The translations under genes were made by a program, and so were the position numbers. This document shows, piece after piece, positions 26,592 through 35,914 of a stretch of 64,000 bases of DNA. The DNA is taken from NCBI GenBank assembly GCA_023701135.1, contig JAMPXP010000009.1, positions 124,001-188,000 of the forward strand, given 5' to 3'. The number at the start of each line of letters is the position of its first letter. The first letter of the stretch is position 1. This DNA is from Desulfobacula sp. Lineage in GTDB: Bacteria > Desulfobacterota > Desulfobacteria > Desulfobacterales > Desulfobacteraceae. The notes under the pieces were generated by a model that had not been told where the DNA came from, did not search any database, and saw nothing but the letters and a program-made list of their open reading frames with translations.

Positions 26592-29500
26592 TCATTTTGC
26601 AAACAGGGCCCGGACGGTTCCTGAAAAATCCGCGGCCGCCGCATCCATATAGGCCTCCCAATCCAATCCATTCTTATAAAAGGCAATGGCCGATAATTTC
26701 TTGGTAATGATGGCATTGCGGTAGGCCTTTAATTTGTCGGAGTTCAGAATCCTCAAGATGGCTTCCCGGCCCAGGCTTTTTACCAGGATAGCGGGGATAT
26801 ACGCTTCCAGGACGGCCCAGAGCAGGCTTTCATCGGAAAGAATCACATCCATGTGGCCGGCCACAATGGCCTGGAAGGCAAAGATCTGCTCACTGGTTTT
26901 TTCCGACAGCACAAACAGGGGGACCCGGGGATCCTTTTCATGGATCCGGATCAGCATATCGGTTTCCGCCGATGCATAGGTCTTCACCAGCATCATGATA
27001 TCCCGGATCAGGGCCCAGCGGGTGGCCTTGTCTTCCAGGAGTTGCCGTTCATAATCGTTTCCGAATAAAAATCCGGTGAGAACCTCGGCCACGGCCGATG
27101 AAAAAACCCCGCCCTTATTGGCTGTGCTGTCCTTGATCTGAAGGATACCGGTGGAACCGGCAATATACCTTCGGGAGGCGTCGTCAAAAAAGACATTGGC
27201 CCCTTCCACAATGAACCGCAGTTCCTTGAAATTGGCGGCAAACTGCCGGACATTGCCGTGATTGATGGTATCCTTGAATCCGCCGCAGGGAATAAAAGCC
27301 TTGATATCCGCCTGTTCAATATATTTCCGGTTGGCCGGGTCCGTGAGAAAGGTCCGGTGAAACATGGCCCCGTCTTCGATAAAGGTCCCGTCGGGCAGGG
27401 TGATGTTCTTGGCCCGGAGCGGAACCTGAAATCCTTCCGGCCCAAGTTTTTCAGCCGGATATCCTAGGGAATTCACCCTGGGGGAGGAGTGGCGCATGAA
27501 GGCGATTTTCATCAATTCTTTTTTATCCAGGCCCTCCGGGTCAAAAAGGACGGACCCGCCATCCAGGATGAGGCAGATCTTACCCTGGTAGCACTGGATT
27601 TCATTACTGCCCAGATCCCCGTCGGGCCCGCCGGTGATCATGAGGTTCAGATCTTCTTCCCTGCATCCGCAATGGGAGATAAGGGTCCGGAAGGCCCCCA
27701 TGATGCCGGTGGTGGTCATGCCGCTGGTCTTGATTTTTCCGCCGATGTGTTTCCAGATGTCTTCCATGTCCGCGGTCAGGGCAACGGTATCCCCATTGAT
27801 CTGGAGTTCGGTTTTTTTGTCCTTATGGGCCGTGAGGCCGAAAAGGTCATCGTTTTTCAATATGCCGTAGGTGTCGTGGGGAATGCCGAAGCTCTTTCCT
27901 GTGGTGATGGTCCGCCAGTATTCGTAACCCCTCTCTTTTGCCCGGAAGGAGATGGCATCCATCAGGGGTGCGGTGCCCTCGTCGGGTCCGAAAAAGACCA
28001 TTTCCGGTTTTCCATAATGATCCACCACCGAGGGGTCAGGGAGCATCAGGTCCATGATGCCTTCCGTGTAATCATACAAAGCATCCATGCCGTAGGCGGC
28101 ATAGAGGGGGTGGGGAACCACCACGCCTTTAGACCCGCTTTCGCAGATATCCTTGTGTTTCAGCCGCTGGGCCTTGGGTCCCAGGGCATAATTCAAGAGA
28201 ACCGCGTTGTCCAGTTCCATGGCATGGTTGGTGGGTGTCACCCGGATCAGGCGCAGCCCGCCCCTGGCAATGTCGTCGGCCCTGAGATGGGTGCCGCAGG
28301 CATAATGGCCGTTGACATAGAAAACCCCGAAGACAGATTGTTTGAACACCAGGGGATCCAGGATGCGGCTGTCCATCCTGAAGGAAAAGGACCGTTTTTC
28401 GGGTTTGTAAAAATTGGTTTTAAGGGTGGCGGAAATGAGGTTGAACATAAAGGAAAAAATATCCCGGCCCATGGAAAAATCCATGAACCGGACCTCCAGC
28501 ATCCGGTTGAATTCGGCTTCTTTCTTTTCCAACGCTGCTTGGGTCAGATCCCGGGGACCGGCCGGGTTGAATTTTTGTTCAAACAGCCGGTACAAAAAGG
28601 AAAGAAGGTCCGGGTGGGATGAGGCCGTTTCCATGATCATCCGGGATACATAGGTGAATTTATTGGATTCGTGAATCCGCTCGGAGAAAGCTTCCCGGTG
28701 GTCCTGGCTGGAAAGGCTCTCCATGATTTCCCGGTCGGTCTTTTTCCCTCTTTCCTTGAAGATGAACATATGGGTAAAATCAATGACATTACCGCTGAAC
28801 AGCATTTCATGAAAACTCAGCTTGGCGTCCACATAGAGCTGGGTGACGGGGCTGACGGAAAAACTCAGGAAGGACCGCAGGTCATTCACCAGTGCGGTTT
28901 CCATATTTCTGGACAATTCTCCCTGCACATAGAGGGAACAGATGGAAGAGGCAATGCCGGTCGGGGTATGATAGGGCTCCCAATAGGCCCGGGTGATAAC
29001 GAGCCCGTGATCGGCAAAGAGTTTTCGAAAAACCGGAAGCTGGGGTTTTTCAAAATCGGAATTGAACATGAAGCGGATTTCCCCGATATCTGAAAGATTG
29101 AAGATCTCGATGAAAGGGATCACGGAGGTTGACACCTTTTCCAGGCATTTTTCATACCGGTTCCGCGTCAGGCGGGGCGTAGACGTATAATCCGGGTCCC
29201 GGCTGAACAGGAACCGGGAATCGGAAAAATCGGTTTCCTTGAAATCCTTAACCACTTCCGGTCTGAAAACATAGGTATAGTATTCGCTTTCAGGATTGTA
29301 ATAATATTCGCGGCGATGCCCTGTAAGCTGCTTGTCCAATACCTTTTCCATGGAGTCCCGGGTTTCTTTTGTGGCAATCCTGACCCGCTGGATCTGCCGG
29401 CCCTTCATGAGATCAAAATCAATATCCGCCACCCAGGAATTCAATACCACCTTTCCGTCACAGACTTTGATACTCTTTGAAATGGAGGAAAGAATATGTT

Positions 29501-29747
29501 TGAGGGAGTCCTTGGTAAGGGTCTCAAAAAAATAATTGGGTAGCCCCAATTCATTGAGCAGGATGCCGGCGGCCATATTGATGCAGTTGGCCGTGATCAG
29601 CCCCTCGGCGGAAAGGTCGATAACCGCCTCGTATAAGAGGCTTGGGTTCAGTTTGACGCTCAGGGCTTTATCTATGATCCGGGCACCGGCGGAAGCAGGT
29701 GTGCTGCATTCTGTCCGGGGCTCCATCAGATCTTCTGTGGGGTGCAT
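26592..29747 (-). CDS. NAD-dependent glutamate dehydrogenase, large (about 115 kDa) class
   Basis: 1051 residues from the ATG at 29747, chosen because AAGGAG stands just upstream (the frame is open to 29780). The N-terminal 450 residues are regulatory, with ACT-like stretches. The catalytic Glu/Leu/Phe/Val dehydrogenase domain lies at about 470-900, with 'GGLRLIRVTPTNHAMELDN', 'KHKDICESGSKGVVVPHP' (catalytic Lys) and 'MITGGPDGDLGSNEIQCYQG' (nucleotide binding). The enzyme interconverts glutamate and 2-oxoglutarate with NAD, usually in the catabolic direction. At about 1050 residues it belongs to the 115-kDa group, shorter than the 180-kDa GdhB class. It heads the minus-strand run terC-SPFH-SPFH-rSAM-ltaE. 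Confidence 0.88.
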   Translation of the reverse strand: MHPTEDLMEPRTECSTPASAGARIIDKALSVKLNPSLLYEAVIDLSAEGLITANCINMAAGILLNELGLPNYFFETLTKDSLKHILSSISKSIKVCDGKVVLNSWVADIDFDLMKGRQIQRVRIATKETRDSMEKVLDKQLTGHRREYYYNPESEYYTYVFRPEVVKDFKETDFSDSRFLFSRDPDYTSTPRLTRNRYEKCLEKVSTSVIPFIEIFNLSDIGEIRFMFNSDFEKPQLPVFRKLFADHGLVITRAYWEPYHTPTGIASSICSLYVQGELSRNMETALVNDLRSFLSFSVSPVTQLYVDAKLSFHEMLFSGNVIDFTHMFIFKERGKKTDREIMESLSSQDHREAFSERIHESNKFTYVSRMIMETASSHPDLLSFLYRLFEQKFNPAGPRDLTQAALEKKEAEFNRMLEVRFMDFSMGRDIFSFMFNLISATLKTNFYKPEKRSFSFRMDSRILDPLVFKQSVFGVFYVNGHYACGTHLRADDIARGGLRLIRVTPTNHAMELDNAVLLNYALGPKAQRLKHKDICESGSKGVVVPHPLYAAYGMDALYDYTEGIMDLMLPDPSVVDHYGKPEMVFFGPDEGTAPLMDAISFRAKERGYEYWRTITTGKSFGIPHDTYGILKNDDLFGLTAHKDKKTELQINGDTVALTADMEDIWKHIGGKIKTSGMTTTGIMGAFRTLISHCGCREEDLNLMITGGPDGDLGSNEIQCYQGKICLILDGGSVLFDPEGLDKKELMKIAFMRHSSPRVNSLGYPAEKLGPEGFQVPLRAKNITLPDGTFIEDGAMFHRTFLTDPANRKYIEQADIKAFIPCGGFKDTINHGNVRQFAANFKELRFIVEGANVFFDDASRRYIAGSTGILQIKDSTANKGGVFSSAVAEVLTGFLFGNDYERQLLEDKATRWALIRDIMMLVKTYASAETDMLIRIHEKDPRVPLFVLSEKTSEQIFAFQAIVAGHMDVILSDESLLWAVLEAYIPAILVKSLGREAILRILNSDKLKAYRNAIITKKLSAIAFYKNGLDWEAYMDAAAADFSGTVRALFAK

Positions 29748-29910
29748 TGTTTTTCTCCTTGAAATCCGTGCGGGCTGCACTGGGGCGACGGTGGTTATTC
29801 TTTCTGCAAATATCTATAATACCGGGTTAATATCATTTTTCAGCATGGCCTAGCAATGGTTACCCGGATAAAAACCAAAATAATTTAAATCTCCGGGGCT
29901 TGTATGACCT

Positions 29911-29938
29911 CGTTGAATCCGTCATATTACGGATAACG
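29911..29938. promoter_or_regulatory. Dyad-symmetric operator candidate
   Basis: An inverted repeat in the divergent gap between NAD-GDH and the hydroxyacid dehydrogenase: CGTT..ATCCGT (29911-29922) opposite ACGGAT.AACG (29929-29938), with 6 unpaired bases in the centre and a small asymmetry. A second short hairpin, GCCC/GGGC (29952-29965), lies between it and the AGGAGG ribosome site at about 29977. Binding factor unknown. Confidence 0.4.
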
Positions 29939-29991
29939 ATTGCAAAAAATAGCCCTTAATTGGGCAAACAAACCAAAGGAGGCCATAAAGA

Positions 29992-30870
29992 ATGCAGATG
30001 GAACCGGAAAAAACCTGTGTGGGGTTCATCGGATTGGGTGTTATGGGAAAGAGCATGGCCGGTCATATTTTAAGGGCCGGATACGAGGTGCATGTGTATA
30101 CAAGGACAAAAGCGGCAGCGGAGGAGCTTGTCGCAAAAGGGGCCGTCTGGGAGGATTCCGTCAAGACCCTGAGTCAAAAAAGCAGGGTCATCATCACCAT
30201 GGTGGGCTATCCGTCCGATGTTGAACAGGTTTATCTGGGTGAGGATGGCATCCTGGCCCATGCGGGAAAAGGCGCTCTGGTGATCGACATGACCACCTCC
30301 AGCCCGGATCTGGCCGTAAAAATCCATCAAAAGGCTGCCCTGGCCGGCATCGAAGCCCTTGACGCCCCGGTGTCGGGCGGTGATCTGGGGGCCAAAAACG
30401 CAGCCTTATCCATTATGGCAGGCGGCGATAGGGCTGCCTTTGACAAGGCCCTGCCGCTCTTTGAGGTTATGGGCAAGAATATCGTATTCCAGGGCAAACC
30501 CGGCTCGGGCCAGCATACCAAAATGGCCAACCAGATCGCCATTGCCGCGGGCATGGTGGCGGTATGCGAGTCCATTGCCTATGCAAAAAAGGCAGGGCTC
30601 GACCCTGAAACCGTGTTGAAAAGTATCGGTGCAGGCGCTGCTGCATCCTGGTCTCTGAACAATCTCGGCCCGCGGATGATAGCCGGCAATATGGAACCTG
30701 GATTTTATGTCAAGCATTTTATCAAGGATATGAAGATTGCCGTCGAGTCGTCCCGGCAGTTTTATTTCCAGACCCCCGGGCTGGACCTTGCCCTGTCCCT
30801 GTATGAACGGTTGGCCCGGATGGGTTATGAAGATAAGGGGACCCAGGCATTATTCAAACTGTTTGAATAA
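29992..30870 (+). CDS. Beta-hydroxyacid dehydrogenase (3-hydroxyisobutyrate dehydrogenase family)
   Basis: 292 residues. The N-terminal Rossmann motif 'GFIGLGVMGKSMAGHI' is followed by 'RTKAA', whose Arg at the end of strand 2 often signals NADP use. The family substrate motif is 'DAPVSGGDLGAKNAALSI', and the catalytic Lys lies in 'GQHTKMANQIAIA'. This family includes MmsB, GarR and GLYR succinic/glyoxylic semialdehyde reductases; the exact substrate cannot be set from sequence. AGGAGG precedes the ATG at good spacing. The stop codon overlaps the next gene by one base (TAATG). Confidence 0.9.
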   Translation: MQMEPEKTCVGFIGLGVMGKSMAGHILRAGYEVHVYTRTKAAAEELVAKGAVWEDSVKTLSQKSRVIITMVGYPSDVEQVYLGEDGILAHAGKGALVIDMTTSSPDLAVKIHQKAALAGIEALDAPVSGGDLGAKNAALSIMAGGDRAAFDKALPLFEVMGKNIVFQGKPGSGQHTKMANQIAIAAGMVAVCESIAYAKKAGLDPETVLKSIGAGAAASWSLNNLGPRMIAGNMEPGFYVKHFIKDMKIAVESSRQFYFQTPGLDLALSLYERLARMGYEDKGTQALFKLFE

Positions 30871-31313
30871 TGCCCATGGAATTTCTAATAGAATACAGTT
30901 ATTCCGGTTTGTTTCTATCTTCATTTCTTGCCGCCACCCTTCTTCCGCTCAGTTCGGAACTGGTTTTGGGGGCTCTGCTGAAACAGGGGTTTAATCCCCT
31001 TTTCATCCTCATTGTCGCTACCTTTGGCAATGTCCTGGGGTCGGTGGTGAATTATGGCCTGGGCGCCTTCGGAGGAAGATTGATCCTGCATAAATGGTGG
31101 CGGATGCCGGACCCGGAAATCCAAAGGGCCGAGAAAAGATTCCGGAAATACGGGATTTTCAGTCTTTTATTGGCCTGGGTTCCCGTCATCGGTGATCCGT
31201 TGACGGTGGCGGCCGGTGTATTAAAAATCAATTTTTTTCTGTTTCTTTTATTGGTCGGTCTGGGCAAGGGATTAAGATATATGGCGATTTATCTTGCCGT
31301 TCTCTGGGTATAA
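30870..31313 (+). CDS. Small VTT/YqaA-type membrane protein
   Basis: 147 residues with four to five hydrophobic segments. 'LSSFLAATLLPLSSELVLGA' and 'ATFGNVLGSVVNYGLGAFGG' match the YqaA branch of the VTT/DedA (SNARE-associated Golgi) superfamily; the central Gly-rich re-entrant motif and 'RFRKYGIFSLLLAWVPVIGD' with its Arg and Pro-Val-Ile-Gly-Asp are conserved. DedA relatives are proposed lipid scramblases or proton-coupled transporters. It starts within the stop of the preceding dehydrogenase gene. Confidence 0.85.
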   Translation: MPMEFLIEYSYSGLFLSSFLAATLLPLSSELVLGALLKQGFNPLFILIVATFGNVLGSVVNYGLGAFGGRLILHKWWRMPDPEIQRAEKRFRKYGIFSLLLAWVPVIGDPLTVAAGVLKINFFLFLLLVGLGKGLRYMAIYLAVLWV

Positions 31314-31314
31314 A

Positions 31315-31384
31315 AAGGGCCGCAAAAAAGGCAGGTTCATTTTTACGGCCCTTGGATTCGAATTTAAGGATGCTATCCTTTTTT
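31315..31384 (+). terminator. Hairpins ending the dehydrogenase/YqaA transcript
   Basis: Two structures in series: AAGGGCCG (31315-31322) pairing with CGGCCCTT (31346-31353), and a tighter hairpin AAGGAT-GCT-ATCCTT (31366-31380) followed by T residues to 31384. The second has rho-independent form and overlaps the stop codon of convergent uraA. Confidence 0.6.
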
Positions 31385-32623
31385 CCCTTGAGGAAGAATA
31401 AGGTTCAGCACAACCCCCAGGATACCCGCCAGACCGATGCCCTGGAGCTGGAACTGGCCTGCTGAAAAGCTCATCCCGCCGATGCCGAAGATGAGGATCA
31501 GGGCCACGATGGAAAGATTCCGGGCTTCCATGAGATCCCTGCCGGATTTGACCAGGGTATTGAGCCCCACCACCATGATGGCGCCGAACAGGAGGAGCAT
31601 GATGCCTCCCATGACCGGGGAGGGCACGGTTTGAAGAATCGCTCCCAGCTTTCCGACAAAGGCCAGGAGAATGGCAGTGATGGCTGCCCAGGTCATGATG
31701 GCCGGGTTGAAGACCTTGGTTAGGGCCACGGCGCCGGTGACTTCTGAATAGGTGGTATTGGGCGGGCCGCCTAAAATAGAGGCAAGGGAGGTGGCGATCC
31801 CGTCGCCGAGAATGGTCCGATGGATGCCGGGGTCTTTTAAATAGTCTTTTCCCGTCACCCCGCCCACGGCCACAATATCACCAAAATGCTCGATGGCCGG
31901 TGCAATGGCAATGGGCAGAATATAAAAAATCGCCTGGAGATTCCATTCCGGCAGGACAAAATCGGGAACCGAAAACCAGGCTGCCTTGGAAATCCCTGAA
32001 AAATCAACAAAGCCGAAATAAAGGGAAACCGCATATCCCACAAAAATCCCGCAGAGAATGGGGATGAGCTTGAAAATGCCCTTCCCCAGGATGGAGACCA
32101 GAACTGTTGTGGCCAGGGCCAGCAGACCTACGGTCATGGCTTTTGCCTGGGGGAAAAGAACCACGGCCCCATCCCCGGTCTTACCCATGGCCATGTGGAC
32201 GGCCACCGGGGCCAGGATGAGACCGATGACCATGATGACGGGGCCTGTGACAATGGGAGGAAGGACGCGTTCAATGGCCTCGCTGCCCTGGATTTTGGCC
32301 AGGATGCTCAGCAAAATATAGACAAGTCCTGCGGCCGCAAGGCCGCACAGGGTGCCGGGGATGCCCCAGGTTTTGACCCCATAGATGATGGGGGCGATAA
32401 AGGCAAAGGAGGAGGCCAGAAAAACCGGGACCTTTCCCCGGGTGATGACCTGAAATACCAGGGTTCCCAGGCCGGCGGTAAACAGGGCGACATTAGGATC
32501 AAGGCCGGTCAGAAGGGGGACCAGCACCAGGGCCCCAAAGGCCACGAACAGCATCTGGGCGCCTAAAAAGCAATCTTTGATTTGAAAATGGTAATCTGTT
32601 GGAGATAGATTGGAACGGGACAT
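31373..32623 (-). CDS. uraA: Uracil permease (NCS2 family)
   Basis: 416 residues with about 14 hydrophobic segments, as in the UraA 14-TM fold. It imports uracil by proton symport across the inner membrane. Substrate-binding motifs are visible: 'PAIEHFGDIVAVGGVTGKD' (Glu/His/Asp region of TM8) and 'SILGGPPNTTYSEVTGAVAL' (TM10 Pro-Asn-Thr-Thr-Tyr-Ser-Glu). It lies 33 bases downstream of upp on the same strand; transport and phosphoribosylation together form the pyrimidine salvage operon. Confidence 0.96.
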   Translation of the reverse strand: MSRSNLSPTDYHFQIKDCFLGAQMLFVAFGALVLVPLLTGLDPNVALFTAGLGTLVFQVITRGKVPVFLASSFAFIAPIIYGVKTWGIPGTLCGLAAAGLVYILLSILAKIQGSEAIERVLPPIVTGPVIMVIGLILAPVAVHMAMGKTGDGAVVLFPQAKAMTVGLLALATTVLVSILGKGIFKLIPILCGIFVGYAVSLYFGFVDFSGISKAAWFSVPDFVLPEWNLQAIFYILPIAIAPAIEHFGDIVAVGGVTGKDYLKDPGIHRTILGDGIATSLASILGGPPNTTYSEVTGAVALTKVFNPAIMTWAAITAILLAFVGKLGAILQTVPSPVMGGIMLLLFGAIMVVGLNTLVKSGRDLMEARNLSIVALILIFGIGGMSFSAGQFQLQGIGLAGILGVVLNLILPQGKKG

Positions 32624-32656
32624 CTTGTTTTCACCTCTTTGTTTTGGTTAATGAAT

Positions 32657-33283
32657 TTATTTTGTGCCGAATATTTTATCGCCTGCATCACCCAGGCCCG
32701 GAAGGATATAGCCGATATCATTGAGGCATTCATCAATGCCGGCCACATAAATATCCACATCCGGATGCGCCTGGGTAACCCTTGCAATACCTTCCGGGGC
32801 CGCCACCAGAAAAAGCCCTTTAATGATTTTGCATCCTGCTTTTTTCAAAAGGTCAACGGTGGCAATGAGGGTTCCGCCGGTGGCCAGCATGGGGTCCAGA
32901 ATCAGGGCGATCCTTTCTTCCATGGCGCTGGCGGTTTTGACATAGTATTGAACCGGCTGAAGGGTTTCTTCATTCCGGTAAAACCCCACGACACTGACCT
33001 TGGCCGAGGGGATGAGGTCAAAGACCCCGTTCATCATGCCCAGTCCGGCCCTTAAAATGGGGACCACCGTGATTTTTTTTCCTTTTATTTCTTCGATTTC
33101 GACCTTGCCTGCCCAGCCTTCAATGACTTTTTTTTCCGTCACCAGGTCCTTGGTGGCCTCATAGGTTAAAAGTCTTGCCACTTCCGACGCAAGATCTCTG
33201 AAATCCTTTGTGCTGATGTCTTTTTGGCGCATCAGCCCCAGTTTATGTTTGATCAGGGGATGGTTCTGTACAAATACGGCCAT
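32657..33283 (-). CDS. upp: Uracil phosphoribosyltransferase
   Basis: 208 residues, standard Upp length. It converts uracil and PRPP to UMP. The PRPP-binding motif is '[20 protein letters not shown]', and the C-terminal '[20 protein letters not shown]' contributes to uracil binding. AAAGGAGG precedes the start. The promoter is identified just upstream in the divergent gap with priA, and uraA follows. Confidence 0.97.
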   Translation of the reverse strand: MAVFVQNHPLIKHKLGLMRQKDISTKDFRDLASEVARLLTYEATKDLVTEKKVIEGWAGKVEIEEIKGKKITVVPILRAGLGMMNGVFDLIPSAKVSVVGFYRNEETLQPVQYYVKTASAMEERIALILDPMLATGGTLIATVDLLKKAGCKIIKGLFLVAAPEGIARVTQAHPDVDIYVAGIDECLNDIGYILPGLGDAGDKIFGTK

Positions 33284-33330
33284 GGGGCCTCCTTTGCTAA
33301 AAATAGTTGCCTGGATAAAATTTCATTCAG

Positions 33331-33359
33331 AACCTATTAAAATCATGAAGCGTCGTCAA
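33331..33359 (-). promoter_or_regulatory. Candidate sigma-70 promoter for upp-uraA
   Basis: On the minus strand TTGACG (33359-33354), 17-base spacer, TAGGTT (33336-33331), about 48 bases before the upp start. Reasonable match with optimal spacing. Confidence 0.45.
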
Positions 33360-33421
33360 GCAAATAAGCCGGTCCAAAGTCTGATATTGATATATTTTAC
33401 TTTTTATGCACAATAGGGCAG

Positions 33422-35860
33422 ATGATTGATACCCCCTATATATCCGTCGCAGTGGCTCTTCCGGTGCCCAAGGCCTATACTTACGGCCTGCCTGAACATT
33501 TTCAGAGCGCCTGTTCCCCCGGGGTAAGGGTCCTGATTCCCTTTGGAAAAAAACGGGTCACCGGGTATATTCTTTCAGGGCAAAAAACCTGCAACGGCAT
33601 CACGGTAAAACAGATTTTGGACGTACTGGATGACCACCCGTTGTTTCCCGGATCGGCCATTCCGTTTTTCCAATGGATAGCAGACTATTATCTTCATCCC
33701 CTGGGGGAAGTGATTCGGACAGCCCTGCCTTCAGGCCTTGAAAGTCATGACGAGGCCTGTCTCTTTGTCACGGAAAAGGGGATCCAGGCCCTGAGCCTCA
33801 AACAGCTCACGCCGGGAGAAGCGGAAATCATCGAATTTGTTCAAAAGCGTTATCCGGCAAAATTGAAACAGCTTTTTAAGACAAGCCGAAATCCTTCCGT
33901 CCATGCCCTTGTCAGGAAGATGGAAAAACAGGACCTCATCACCCTGTCCTATGTATTAAAAAAAGACGGGGTATCTGCCAGGATGGAGACATTCATCCTG
34001 TTTCAGCAGGAGCCGGAGCCGGGTTCCCGCATGTCAAAAAAGCGGGAAAAGCTGCTTACACTGGTCAAAGAGAAAAAAGAGATGTCCCTGATCGGACTGA
34101 AAGCATTGATTCCGACGGCCCCATCCCTGATAAAACCGTTGGCCGGGGCCGGTTTCATAAAGGTCTTCCAACGCCGGGTTTTCCGGGACCCCCTGGGAGA
34201 CCCTGTGGAACCGGACAGGCCGCCGGAACTGACCCCTGAGCAGGCAAGGGTTGTCAAACAGGTTCGGGACGGATTCGGCAAAGGGTTTTCAGCCTATCTT
34301 CTGACGGGCATCACGGGGTCCGGAAAAACAGAAGTGTATATGCGGCTGGTTCTGGACATCATTGAAAAAGGAAAAAAAGCCATTGTCCTTGTGCCGGAAA
34401 TCGCCTTGATTTCCCAGACGGAACGCCGGTTCCGGGCAAGGTTCGGGGAAAGGGTGGCCGTTATCCATTCTTCCCTGTCCCGGGGCGAACTGCTGGACCA
34501 GTGGCGGAAGATCTCCCTGGATAAGGTGGACATCGTCATCGGGGCAAGGTCTGCTGTTTTCGCCCCCTTTGATTGTATCGGGATCATTGTGGTGGATGAG
34601 GAACATGACACCTCTTACAAGCAGGAGACGGGCCTTCGGTACAATGCGAGGGATCTGGCCGTTGTCCGGGCAAAACTGGCGGGCTGTCCTGTGCTTCTGG
34701 GGTCGGCCACCCCTTCTCTTCAATCCTATCAGAATGTGATCCTGAAACGGTTTGAGGAATTGAAGCTGGAATCTCGGATCAACCTGAACCCCCTGCCCGA
34801 GATCACCCTGGTGGACCTGAAAAAATACAAGGACGGGCGGCCGGATCATCGGATCATCACGCCCGAGCTTTCAAAGGCTGTCCGGCAATGCCTTGACAAG
34901 GGAGACCAGGCCCTGATTTTTTTGAACCGCCGGGGATTTGCCACTTTCCCGGTCTGCGGGGAGTGCGGAAAGGCACTGACATGCCGGTTCTGTGACATCA
35001 CCATGACCCTGCACAAGGGACATCATGAATACCGGTGCCATCTTTGCGGCTATGGGCTCCCTGTTGATGCAACATGCCCGGAATGCAAATCCAAGATCCG
35101 GCCCCTGGGCTTTGGCACTGAAAAATTGGAATCCATGCTCAAGGAACGGTTTCCCGATGCCAGAATCGCCAGAATGGACCAGGATTCCACATCCAAAAAA
35201 GGGGCCGTCATCAAGATCCTGAAAAGTATCCGGAACCGGACCGTTGATATTGTGGTAGGAACCCAGATGCTGGCCAAAGGCCATGATTTTCCCTCCATCA
35301 CCCTGGTGGGCGTGATCTGTGCGGATTTGTCCCTCAGCCTTCCGGATTTCCGGGCCGGGGAAAGAACCTTTCAGCTCCTGGCCCAGGTGGCCGGCCGGGC
35401 AGGAAGGGGAGATACGCCGGGAAGGGTCATCATGCAGACCTATAATCCGGATCATTTTATTATTGAGGCCTCACGGAAACAGGATTTCCAGGAGTTTTTT
35501 CATAACGAGGCCCCTTTCAGAAAAGCCTTGTCCTATCCGCCATTTTCACGGATGACCCAGTTGAAAATCTCGGGGCAGGATTCCGGAAAAGTCCAAACCC
35601 ATGCCGAGACCGTGGCCGGGATACTGAAAAATCTCATCCAAACAAAACGAAAAGCAACGGATGCCGCCGTTCAGGTGCTGGGCCCGGTGGAAGCGCCCAT
35701 CCAGAAAATATCTTCCCGATTCAGGTGGCAGATTCTGGTCAAAAGCCCGTCCGCAGCCCTGGTGAACCGTCTGGTCAAAGCCACCCTTGACCATCCCGAT
35801 GCAAAGCCGAAATCAGGGATCAGCCTTTCCGTGGATGTGGACCCGTATTCCCTGATGTGA
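33422..35860 (+). CDS. priA: Primosomal protein N' (replication restart helicase PriA)
   Basis: 812 residues, full length. Order: 3'-DNA-binding domain (1-110, 'VAVALPVPKAYTYGLPE'), winged helix, then superfamily 2 helicase. Walker A is 'LTGITGSGKTEVYMRLV', motif II 'IIVVDEEHDTSYKQETGLRY', and motif VI 'QVAGRAGRGDTPGRVI'. Zinc-binding Cys pairs lie in 'CGECGKALTCRFC' and 'CHLCGYGLPVDATCPEC'. PriA restarts stalled forks. The ribosome site before the ATG at 33422 is weak. It is followed by the sigma-54 activator after 54 bases. Confidence 0.96.
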   Translation: MIDTPYISVAVALPVPKAYTYGLPEHFQSACSPGVRVLIPFGKKRVTGYILSGQKTCNGITVKQILDVLDDHPLFPGSAIPFFQWIADYYLHPLGEVIRTALPSGLESHDEACLFVTEKGIQALSLKQLTPGEAEIIEFVQKRYPAKLKQLFKTSRNPSVHALVRKMEKQDLITLSYVLKKDGVSARMETFILFQQEPEPGSRMSKKREKLLTLVKEKKEMSLIGLKALIPTAPSLIKPLAGAGFIKVFQRRVFRDPLGDPVEPDRPPELTPEQARVVKQVRDGFGKGFSAYLLTGITGSGKTEVYMRLVLDIIEKGKKAIVLVPEIALISQTERRFRARFGERVAVIHSSLSRGELLDQWRKISLDKVDIVIGARSAVFAPFDCIGIIVVDEEHDTSYKQETGLRYNARDLAVVRAKLAGCPVLLGSATPSLQSYQNVILKRFEELKLESRINLNPLPEITLVDLKKYKDGRPDHRIITPELSKAVRQCLDKGDQALIFLNRRGFATFPVCGECGKALTCRFCDITMTLHKGHHEYRCHLCGYGLPVDATCPECKSKIRPLGFGTEKLESMLKERFPDARIARMDQDSTSKKGAVIKILKSIRNRTVDIVVGTQMLAKGHDFPSITLVGVICADLSLSLPDFRAGERTFQLLAQVAGRAGRGDTPGRVIMQTYNPDHFIIEASRKQDFQEFFHNEAPFRKALSYPPFSRMTQLKISGQDSGKVQTHAETVAGILKNLIQTKRKATDAAVQVLGPVEAPIQKISSRFRWQILVKSPSAALVNRLVKATLDHPDAKPKSGISLSVDVDPYSLM

Positions 35861-35914
35861 TAAAGATAAAACATCATAGGGTTTTTATTTAACCATTCAT
35901 TAAGGATGACTGCC

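Noticed and set aside
27489-28622. 377-codon open frame on the plus strand opposite NAD-GDH
   Set aside because: Antisense shadow with no domain, no ribosome site and biased composition.
35853-35887. TGATGT/ACATCA stem with following T residues after priA
   Set aside because: Short AT-rich stem with a 12-base loop spanning the stop codon; could be chance, and the next gene may be cotranscribed.
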